Source: Fimbriimonas sp.
GTDB taxonomy: Bacteria; Armatimonadota; Fimbriimonadia; Fimbriimonadales; Fimbriimonadaceae
Length of the DNA stretch: 13,715 nucleotides
Direction: 5' to 3'
Assembly (NCBI GenBank): GCA_030447945.1
Contig: JAUJNV010000068.1
Location: 1 to 13,715, forward strand
Under the pieces are notes generated by a model that did not search any database, had not been told where the DNA came from, and saw only the letters and a list, made by a program, of their open reading frames with translations. The translations under genes and the position numbers were made by a program. How positions within the stretch are numbered: position 1 is the stretch's first letter; every line of letters starts with the position of its first letter. Shown here one piece after another: positions 6,328 through 12,441 of this stretch.

Positions 6328-7932
6328 ATGAGCCTCGTCGGAAATGTCGGCCGCCGCCGGCCGAGGGCGCGTATCGCGATGGTCGTGCTCTACGGGTTGC
6401 TGGGCCTCGGCGCGCTCACGACGCTCTATCCCTTCGCCGTCATGGCCACTACGGGCCTCAAGGGGCCGACGGACCAGAACGACACTCGGCTCATTCCCAC
6501 GTACCTCATGAAGGACGAGGAGCTTTTCGCGAAGTACGTGGACGACAAATACGCGGGCGAGGCCGCCCTGATTGCCTCGGCCCGCGTCGGGGCGGACGCC
6601 TCGCCGGAGGAGGTCGCGCGGTACGACGCCTTCCTGCGCGACCTGCCCCAGGAGTACTGGACAGCGGGCTTCCGTATGGCTCCGAACGGGGTCACGAGCC
6701 GCCTCCGCATGCGGTACCAGGCCTGGCTTCGGAACCGCTATCCGAATATCGAGGCGCTGAACAAGGCGTACGTCGAGGAGAACGTCGGCTTCCAGACCAT
6801 CGATCCGCCTGCCGAGATGCCGGAGCGCCGGGCGTGGTCGCCGCCGGACACGCGCAAGTATCGCGAGTGGCGCGAGTTCAAGGCGAGCCTGCCCCCCGAG
6901 TTCCGCATCCCGGTGCGCACGCAGCGGATGTTCCAGGAGTTCGTGCGGAGCAAGTACCACAACGTCTTTGCGGACGTGCCGAAATGGGTTGTGGGCAAAG
7001 CGACGAAGTTCGAGGAGCTGGAGATGCCCCGTGTGGGGCTTGTGATAGCGGACCCGGGAACCGCTGAAGATGGCGATCCTATACGGCTGGCTCTGCTGGT
7101 CGAGTTCCACCAAACATGGCTGCCGGAGCGATACCAGGCGGCAACGGCGGAAGACCTATGGGAGAAATCTGCCCCAACGCCCAACGCCGGACGCCCAACG
7201 CCCCTCCCCATCATCGCCCACGAGAAGGCCCAGGTCGCCAAGAGCGGCCCGGAGATGCGTCGCGAGTTCGCGACGCGCAACTTCGCTTACGTTCTCGACT
7301 ACATCCTCCTGAACGGACGCGCCGTGTGGAACACGACGCTCTTCTGCCTGCTCGCCATCGCCACGCAGCTCATCGTAAATCCGCTGGCGGCCTACGCGCT
7401 TTCGCGCTATCCCATCAAATCCTCGGGCAAGATCCTCGTGTTCCTGCTCGCGACGATGGCGTTCCCCGCCGAGGTCGCGATGATCCCGGCGTTCCTCCTG
7501 CTGAAGGACCTGGGGCTCCTGGAACACGTTCGCCGCGCTGGTCCTGCCCACGGCGGCCTCGGGTACATGATCTTCCTGCTCAAGGGGTTCTTCGACTCCC
7601 TGCCCCAAGAGCTTTTCGAGGCGGGACAGCTCGATGGTGCCAAGGAGGTCACGCTGATGTTCAAAGTCGCGCTTCCCTCTCCCGCCCGGTCCTCGGCTAC
7701 CTCGCGCTCGTCGCGTTCATGACGCGCCTACGGCGCGTTCCTTACGCCTTCCCTGGTCGCCCAGGATCAGCGGATGTGGACCCTAATGGTCTGGATCTAC
7801 CAGCTCCAGAACACGGCGCCGAAGTCGGTAATGATGGCCGCCGTCACCCTCGCCGCCCTTCCGACCCTCGCCGTGTTCCTCCTCGCCCAGAGGGTGATCA
7901 TGCGCGGCATCGTGCTGCCGGGCGAGAGGTAG
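6328..7932 (+). CDS. Sugar ABC transporter permease (MalG type) with a large inserted periplasmic domain, frameshifts near the C-terminus
   Basis: About 534 residues against roughly 280-300 for MalG-type permeases. Helix 1 spans residues 15-41 (YGLLGLGALTTLYPFAVMATTGLK), as usual. Residues about 45-330 are extra and hydrophilic. The permease domain resumes with VWNTTLFCLLAIATQLIVNPLAAYALSRY, AFPAEVAMIPAFLLL and the EAA loop QELFEAGQLDGAKE followed by LP, which contacts the ATPase. It ends MRGIVLPGER. In the insert, YQAWLRNRYPNIEALNKAY (130-148) and MFQEFVRSKYHNVF (201-214) look like degenerate copies of one motif. A word-repeat fragment is translated at residues 282-293. Four single-base shifts (extra G about 7520, missing G about 7560, then about 7677 and 7725) restore NTFAALVLPTAASGYM and LSRPVLGYLALVAF; the last shift returns to frame. 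Substrate-binding, partner permease and ATPase genes are not in this window. Confidence 0.85.
7172..7204. repeat. Single-arm word-repeat fragment inside the permease gene (element E5)
   Basis: CCCCAACGCCCAACGCC followed by GGACGCCCAACGCCC carries the family words without an opposing arm close by. The 12-mer CCAACGCCCAAC is at 7174-7185. It is translated in the permease frame as A-P-T-P-N-A-G-R-P-T-P, close to the L-P-N-A-Q-R-L-T-P peptide encoded by the copy in the carotenoid desaturase gene. Confidence 0.7.
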
Positions 7933-7949
7933 GTCGTCGGTCGTTGACC

Positions 7950-8050
7950 GTGTACCCTGATCCGTGGACCCCGTGGCACAAGAGCACAGCCCTTTGCCAT
8001 GACGTGGGCACGGTCCACCGGGGATCACGGCGCTCAGGTGCAAGGTACAA
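7950..8050. repeat. Imperfect word-repeat inverted repeat in a convergent gap (element E6)
   Basis: Left arm 7950-7978 reads GTGTACC..TGATCC.GTGGACC..GTGGCAC. The reverse complement of 8008-8050 reads TTGTACC..TGATCCCC.GTGGACC.GTGC, so the blocks are colinear. The words (GTGGACC, TGATCC, TGTACC) differ from those of E3-E5 but the design is the same. It lies between the permease stop (7932) and the stop of the minus-strand lipoprotein (8072) and could terminate both. Confidence 0.55.
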
Positions 8051-8071
8051 GCCACAATCCCAAGCCGCCCC

Positions 8072-8359
8072 CTACTCCCCGCCCTCTTTGAGCTGGTCCA
8101 TACTCGAACCGCCACCCGCCGCCCCCCGCGCACGGTCTTTGGCGGCCTGTCCGACGCCGCCCATGCCGCGCCGCCGACGCCTCCGCGCCGGAGACGGGCG
8201 CGTTCGGGATCGGCGTCGTCGTCATCGGCTGCACGCTCCCGGAAGGCTGAGCGAGGGGGCTGGCGGAGCGGTGCTCACCTCCGGCGCGGGTTTCCGACAT
8301 CCTGCGCCGGCGGCGCAGAGCGCGACGAGCAGGCACGGCCAGAGGGCTTTCCGTCTCAT
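8072..8359 (-). CDS. Small predicted lipoprotein, probably frameshifted
   Basis: On the minus strand ATG 8359 opens MRRKALWPCLLVALCAAGAGC, a lipoprotein-like signal peptide with Cys21. It is followed by RKPAPEVSTAPPAPS, a Pro/Ala-rich spacer typical after the lipid anchor. The frame then stops, but neighbouring frames continue sensibly as TTTPIPNAPVSGAEAS and MGGVGQAAKDRARGAAG, and end in SSMDQLKEGGE before TAG 8074-8072. Two single-base shifts would give about 95 residues. A TACGCT box lies 9 nt before the ATG and AGGG lies between. The mature part is not recognised. It is divergent from the related-looking lipoprotein at 8401 across 41 nt. Moderately likely; the ORF is short and reconstructed. 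Confidence 0.45.
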
Positions 8360-8368
8360 AAGGACCCT

Positions 8369-8374
8369 AGCGTA
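8369..8374 (-). promoter_or_regulatory. Candidate -10 box TACGCT of the minus-strand lipoprotein gene
   Basis: TACGCT on the minus strand ends 9 nt before ATG 8359; AGGG follows it and may serve as ribosome site. It shares the TANNCT pattern with the other exported-protein genes and lies 13 nt from the opposing box at 8388, making a compact divergent promoter. Confidence 0.4.
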
Positions 8375-8387
8375 GCCGAAAGCGAGG

Positions 8388-8393
8388 TAGCCT
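8388..8393 (+). promoter_or_regulatory. Candidate -10 box TAGCCT of the 8401 lipoprotein gene
   Basis: TAGCCT ends 7 nt before ATG 8401, with no Shine-Dalgarno sequence between them. This is the spacing expected of a leaderless transcript. The extended word GTAGCCTTCG resembles GTAGGCTTCG before mltA. Confidence 0.5.
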
Positions 8394-8400
8394 TCGCCCG

Positions 8401-9000
8401 ATGCAACGCCGTTACCCGTTTGCGCTTACTCTTGCTCTGCTCGCGCTCTTGGTGGGCGCCTGTAACAAACCCGCTGAGACCGCTTCCTCGACCACGGGAA
8501 GCGCGCCCACTCCGAGCACGACGGGCCCACCCCCGCCCCCGGCCGACGCGCCGCCGCCACCGGCGAGAAGCTGGACATCGTGGCGTACAACGAGGAACTG
8601 AAGAAGGCGGTCGAGGGGCTTACGTCGGCGAACGAGTCGCTCAAGGCGGAACCGAGACGTTCAAGACCGAAGCCGCCAAGGACGTCGTGGCTGCCAAGAA
8701 GAGCTTCGGCGAGAAGTACCGGACGTTCGGGCAGGCCTATGAGCAGGCGGCCCAGAGCCTCTCCGTAATCAACGCTCCCGAGGGGCTGGAGAAGTACCAC
8801 CAGGTGCTCACGGACGGCACCCGCAAGCTGAGCGAGGCGAGCCTGAGGCGGCCGAGGGTCTGATCAACAACGACGACGCGGAAGTTCAAGTCCGGCGGAG
8901 AGAGATCAACGGTCTCAGAAGACGTTCACCACCGACCTCAGCGCCGCTCTCGGCCTCGCCCTACAAGGCCGACGCGCAGGGGAACCTAGTCAGTAAGTAG
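8401..9000 (+). CDS. Lipoprotein of an unrecognised helical family (A-type), frameshifted
   Basis: Begins MQRRYPFALTLALLALLVGAC, a lipoprotein signal peptide with Cys21. A Pro/Thr/Ser-rich spacer follows, then across about four indels: GEKLDIVAYNEELKKAVEGL, TFKTEAAKDVVAAKKSFGEK, YRTFGQAYEQAAQSLSVINA, PEGLEKYHQVLTDGTRKLSE, ASLAAAEGLI, and a C-terminus YKADAQGNLVSK before TAG 8998-9000. About 195 residues, Ala/Lys/Glu-rich and predicted almost all alpha-helical. It aligns end to end with residues 53-193 of the protein at 9816 (AYSKAT, AFSAAYVTFGRAYLTAG, PPTGLREYHRILTGG, AASLAAGEGL, GTGNLVKK), which proves the frames belong to one gene. I do not recognise the family; a periplasmic helical bundle on the inner leaflet of the outer membrane is the inferred setting. 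Confidence 0.75.
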
Positions 9001-9074
9001 TCGGATTCATGCGGGGCGAGGCGCGTCATCTCGCCCGGCGTCACGGATTGGTGGGCTCTCATCGCGAGCGGGGG

Positions 9075-9080
9075 TACTCT
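9075..9080 (+). promoter_or_regulatory. Candidate -10 box TACTCT of the 9092 lipoprotein gene
   Basis: TACTCT, preceded by G, ends 11 nt before ATG 9092 and no ribosome site is visible in the A/T-rich spacer. It follows the GTANNCT pattern seen at 8388, 9802 and before mltA. Confidence 0.4.
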
Positions 9081-9091
9081 ATCGACTTAAT

Positions 9092-9696
9092 ATGCGACGT
9101 TACGCTCTCCCTGATTCCGTCCCTGTTCGGACTTGCGCTGATGCTCAGCGCCTGCGGCAAGCCCGCCGAAACCACTTCCTCCACGGCCGGGGACACTCCG
9201 GCGGCCACCGGTGGCAGCGTGGCCTCGAACACGGAGGCTCCGAAGACCGAACCCTCGGGCGAGCCGCTCGATCTCGACGCCTACAACACGGCGATCGAGG
9301 ACGCCCAGAAGGAGATGACCGATGCTCAGAAGGAGATGCAGTTCATTCAGATGGAGGCCCAGTCCGGCACCGGCGATAAGGCGGCCCTCGATGAAGAAGC
9401 TGGGCGATTTGTTGAAGAGAATGGGAACCGCGGCGGCCACGAGCGCGGACAAGCTCACCGCCATCAACCCTCCGGCCGACCTCAAGACCGTGCACCAGGA
9501 CATCATCGGGGAACCGTCCATCGGCCCCCTCATGATCAAGGGCCGGTGAAGGCATGGGCGAATCGTCGGCCAATGCCTCGATGCAGGAGATGTGCAGGCG
9601 GCCGGGCAAAAAAGATGCAAGAACAGCTCATGAAGCACCTGGACGAGGCCGGTTATCAAATCGGGGCCGATAACAAAGATTAAGAAGAAGTCTTAG
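9092..9696 (+). CDS. Lipoprotein of an unrecognised helical family (B-type), frameshifted
   Basis: ATG 9092 opens MRRYAL. After an apparent 2-nt loss the signal peptide continues SLIPSLFGLALMLSAC, a clear lipobox, followed by GKPAETTSSTAGDT, nearly the same as CNKPAETASSTTGS in the 8401 protein. The body reads PLDLDAYNTAIEDAQKEMTD, AQKEMQFIQMEAQSG, KLGDLLKRMGTAAATSADKL, TAINPPADLKTVHQDIIGEP, AGEGMGESS and KMQEQLMKHLDEAGYQIGAD. These align with residues 225-362 of the 9816 protein. Literal stop is TAA 9681-9683; after one more indel it would read NKIKKKS and end at TAG 9694-9696, matching the Lys-rich tail of the 9816 protein. At least four indels. A longer open frame from 9009 exists but lacks the signal-peptide start. 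Function unknown. Confidence 0.72.
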
Positions 9697-9722
9697 CTTT
9701 CGGGAGTGCCTCGACCCACGTT

Positions 9723-9757
9723 GCGCCCCGGTCTGCACTAGAGCAGACCGGGGGCGC
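9723..9757. terminator. Strong GC hairpin, probable terminator after the 9092 gene
   Basis: GCGCCCCGGTCTGC (9723-9736) pairs with GCAGACCGGGGGCGC (9743-9757) across a 6-nt loop, perfect except for one extra G. It lies 27 nt after the likely stop of the B-type lipoprotein gene and is followed by a moderately T-rich stretch (TTC...TGTTCTTG). It separates that gene from the promoter of the 9816 gene. It does not have the word-repeat design of the other palindromes here. Confidence 0.7.
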
Positions 9758-9801
9758 TTCAGCGTGTTCTTGCCCTTCCTCCCGTACGGCGCATCCAGGG
9801 G

Positions 9802-9807
9802 TAGGCT
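9802..9807 (+). promoter_or_regulatory. Candidate -10 box TAGGCT of the 9816 gene
   Basis: TAGGCT ends 8 nt before ATG 9816 with no Shine-Dalgarno sequence between, again the leaderless geometry. The word GTAGGCTTC is identical to that before mltA. Confidence 0.5.
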
Positions 9808-9815
9808 TCCCAGCT

Positions 9816-10922
9816 ATGCGACGTGCCTCCCTCTACGCGTCCCGAGTGATCCCCTTCGCGCTGCTCCTAACGGGCGCCCAAGCCGCACGGGGTGCGGAGG
9901 TCCCCCGCTTGGCGGCTCCCGCGCTAGTGGTCGGCGTGGTGAACCAAGCGCCCCCGGGGGCGCCGCTGGGCATCGCGGCGTACAGCAAGGCGACGATCAA
10001 AGCGACCGTGACGCTCGGCCCGACGAACGAGGCGATGGTGCGCGCGACGGAGGCCTTTCGGCGGGCCGCGCCCACTAACCTGGCGAAGGCGGAGAAGGCC
10101 TTCAGCGCCGCGTACGTCACCTTCGGCCGGGCCTATCTGACCGCCGGACGCGCCCTCCGCCGGATCGTGCCCCCCACCGGTCTGAGGGAGTACCACCGCA
10201 TCCTGACGGGCGGCGCCCTAGAGCTTGGAGCGGCGAGCCTTGCGGCGGGAGAAGGACTCCGGAAGGGCGACGAGGCTAAATTCCGCGCCGCGGCCGAGAG
10301 GATTACGGCGCTTCAGGTGAGCTTCGAGAGGGACATGAGGGCGGCGCTCGCGAGTTCGGGCTACGAGGACGACGGGACGGGGAACCTGGTGAAGAAGCGC
10401 GCACCGGCCCAAGCCCGCACGGGCCCGGTCGGCACGGCCCGGGCCCGCGCGCCGCGCAAGGCGGAGCCTGCGGACGAGCAGTTCGAGATCGACGCTTATA
10501 ACATGGCGCTCGAAGACGCGCAGAGAGCGGTGAGCAACGCCCAGAAGGAGATGCAGGCGCTCCAAACCGAAGCCCAGTCCGGCACGGCGGACCCCGCCGT
10601 CCTCAAGGACAAGTTAGCCAGCATGCTCAAGAAGGCCGGGGCCGCCACGAGGTCGAGCGTGAAAGAGCTGGTGAAGATCATCCCTCCTGCCGGCCTCAGA
10701 ATCGTGCACGAGGATATCGTCACCGGGAATCGTGCCGTTGGCCGCGCCATGATCAAAGCCGGCGAGAGCATGGGCGGCCCGGACGAAGAGTCCGCGATGG
10801 AGAGTCTGCGGACGGTCGCGCAGAGGATGACGGTTCGGCTGATGGAGCACTTGGACGAGGCGGGCTACGAAGTCGGGCTCGACGGCAAGATAGAGAAAAA
10901 GAAAAAGAAGAAGAAGACTTAG
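9816..10922 (+). CDS. Exported two-domain protein, fusion of A-type and B-type modules, Lys-rich tail
   Basis: 368 residues, intact frame. Residues 1-27 are a Sec signal peptide (RRASLYASRVIPFALLLTGAQA) with no lipobox Cys, so unlike its two upstream relatives it should be released into the periplasm. Module A spans about 53-193, a linker rich in Pro/Ala/Arg about 194-222, and module B about 225-362. A matches the 8401 lipoprotein and B matches the 9092 lipoprotein. The two modules also match each other: IVPPTGLREYHRILTGG (117-133) against IIPPAGLRIVHEDIVTGN (288-305), AGEGL (144) against AGESM (315), and SGYEDDGTGNLVKK against AGYEVGLDGKIEKK. Both are Ala/Glu/Lys-rich and look helical. The end is KIEKKKKKKKT. 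No known family or catalytic motif recognised. It ends 5 nt from the convergent desaturase gene. Confidence 0.88.
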   Translation: MRRASLYASRVIPFALLLTGAQAARGAEVPRLAAPALVVGVVNQAPPGAPLGIAAYSKATIKATVTLGPTNEAMVRATEAFRRAAPTNLAKAEKAFSAAYVTFGRAYLTAGRALRRIVPPTGLREYHRILTGGALELGAASLAAGEGLRKGDEAKFRAAAERITALQVSFERDMRAALASSGYEDDGTGNLVKKRAPAQARTGPVGTARARAPRKAEPADEQFEIDAYNMALEDAQRAVSNAQKEMQALQTEAQSGTADPAVLKDKLASMLKKAGAATRSSVKELVKIIPPAGLRIVHEDIVTGNRAVGRAMIKAGESMGGPDEESAMESLRTVAQRMTVRLMEHLDEAGYEVGLDGKIEKKKKKKKT

Positions 10923-10927
10923 GAGCC

Positions 10928-12439
10928 TTAGGCGTCTCTTTCGAGCCGCTCCTCCACGAGTTCGGCGGAGATGAGGACCATGGGGAGGCCGTTGCCGGGG
11001 ACGGTGCTCGCGCCGACGAAGTAGACGTTCGGGTTCGTCCGGCTCCGGTTCGAGGGACGGAAGTAGGCGCTCTGCCAGAAGTCGTGGCTTAGACCGAACG
11101 CCGCACCGCGATCGAGGTTCAGCTCGCTCGACCAGTCGTGCGGCGTGTAGGTTTTCATCTCCGCGATCTTCGCGCGGTCGAAACCTACCTCCCCCTCCAG
11201 GCGGCGAAACACGCTCTCCCGCAGGACGCTCGCGTCATCTTCCGACCACGCCCGCCCGAGGTTCGGGCAGGGGACCAGCACGTAGAGGTTCTCGTGGCCG
11301 GCGGGGGCCTTCGGCGGATCGGAGCGAGCGGAGACCGCCGCGTAGAAGGCGGGATCGTCCGGGATCTCCAAGCGGTTGAAGATCGCGTCGAGATTGCCGT
11401 GGAAGTCGGGCCCAAAGAACACGTTATGGTGCAGCAGCCCCGGGAGCTCGCCCTCGTAGTCGATGTAGAGCATGTAGGCGGAGCAGGAGTAGCGCCGCTT
11501 CGCCGCTCGGGCTTTAGGTGTTAGGCGTTGGGCGTTGGGCAAACGCTCTCCCCCCAACGCCCAACGCCTAACACCTAAAGCCCTCCCCCTCAGTAACTCC
11601 CTCTCCGCATACGGCAAATCCGCATTGCACACAATGGCGTCCGCTGTAAGGGTCTCGCCTCCCTTGAGGCGGACGGTATTGCCTTCGATGGCTTCGACCT
11701 CCGCGTTCAGGCGGATTTCCGCGCCGCGCGCTTCGGCGAGGCGGGCGACGGCGCGGCCGATCTCTACCATGCCGCCCTCGGGGTACCAGATCCCCTCGCC
11801 GTACTCCATGTAGGTGAGCACGGCGTAGACCCATGGGGCTTGGTAGGGGGAGAGGCCGAGGTACATCGTCTGGAAGGAGAACAGCATCCGCAGGCGCGGG
11901 TCCTTCACGTAGCGGGCGATCCCCTTGGCGAGGTTGCCGAGCATCCGGTGCTTCGCGACGAGCCGGAGCTGGCGGGGGCCGAAGAAGTCCCAGGGGCGGG
12001 GGAAGTTTTTTTGCACGAAGTTCGGGATGCAGTCCCGGTAGAGGTCCGCGAGGTCGCCGAGGAGCTTGGGGTAGGCGAGGGAGTCCTCCCGCCCGCTCAT
12101 CCGCTCGATCTGGCGCACCATCAGCGCGACGTTCGTGCTCCCTTCCAGCCGCTCGCCGTCGGCGAAAAAAACGCGGTAGCTAGGCTCGCAGAGGCTGATC
12201 CGCAGGTGGTCTTCCAGCCGTTCCCCCACGTCCGCGAAGAGCTTGTGGAACGGGTCGAGCATCATCATGAGGGTCGGCCCCCCGTCGAACGCGCACTCCC
12301 CCACCTGCACGGGCCGGTTGCGCCCGCCCACGACCCCCGTCTTCTCCAGCACCGTCACCCGGTGTCCGCGGTGCGCCAGCCGCAAGGCCGCCGCCAGCCC
12401 CCCCAGCCCCGCGCCTACCACGATGTAGCTCCGTGCCAC
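10928..12439 (-). CDS. crtI: CrtI-type carotenoid desaturase with an in-frame palindromic insertion
   Basis: 503 residues from GTG 12439. The start is MARSYIVVGAGLGGLAAALR, the FAD dinucleotide fold (G9xGxxG14) of the phytoene-desaturase superfamily, with VLEK at the end of the second strand. Family landmarks are GPTLMMMLDPF, SFQTMYLGLSPYQAP, YPEGGM, VCNADLPYAE, and the C-terminal NVYFVGASTVPGNGLPMVL that closes the FAD site. The family introduces double bonds into phytoene, or its relatives do so at C-3,4 (CrtD type). The CruF-like neighbour makes a CrtD role a real alternative. Residues about 286-311 (GRALGVRRWALGG...NAQRLTPKARA) come from a perfect 31-bp palindrome and interrupt the usual joint between NADLPYAERELL and RYSCSAYML without breaking the frame. 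Removing them gives about 478 residues, nearer the family norm. AAGG abuts the GTG, so the start is somewhat uncertain. Confidence 0.85.
   Translation of the reverse strand: MARSYIVVGAGLGGLAAALRLAHRGHRVTVLEKTGVVGGRNRPVQVGECAFDGGPTLMMMLDPFHKLFADVGERLEDHLRISLCEPSYRVFFADGERLEGSTNVALMVRQIERMSGREDSLAYPKLLGDLADLYRDCIPNFVQKNFPRPWDFFGPRQLRLVAKHRMLGNLAKGIARYVKDPRLRMLFSFQTMYLGLSPYQAPWVYAVLTYMEYGEGIWYPEGGMVEIGRAVARLAEARGAEIRLNAEVEAIEGNTVRLKGGETLTADAIVCNADLPYAERELLRGRALGVRRWALGGERLPNAQRLTPKARAAKRRYSCSAYMLYIDYEGELPGLLHHNVFFGPDFHGNLDAIFNRLEIPDDPAFYAAVSARSDPPKAPAGHENLYVLVPCPNLGRAWSEDDASVLRESVFRRLEGEVGFDRAKIAEMKTYTPHDWSSELNLDRGAAFGLSHDFWQSAYFRPSNRSRTNPNVYFVGASTVPGNGLPMVLISAELVEERLERDA
11509..11583. repeat. 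Perfect 31-bp palindromic element inside crtI, translated in frame (element E7)
   Basis: 11509-11539 and 11553-11583 are perfect reverse complements with a 13-nt loop. The left arm begins GGGCTTTAGGTGTTAGGCG and continues TTGGGCGTTGGG. The right arm carries the word CCCAACGCC twice and the 12-mer CCAACGCCCAAC at 11554-11565 (complement at 11527-11538). The total of 75 nt is a multiple of three, so crtI stays open. Confidence 0.95.
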
Positions 12440-12441
12440 CC

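Noticed and set aside
8034..8336. 100-residue minus-strand frame as a separate gene
   Set aside because: Its internal Met start lacks a signal peptide and ribosome site. It is better explained as the middle part of the frameshifted lipoprotein starting at 8359.
9009..9683. Start at 9009 for the B-type lipoprotein
   Set aside because: It would put some 30 polar residues before the signal peptide and read through the TACTCT promoter box; ATG 9092 with a 2-nt repair gives a normal lipoprotein signal.
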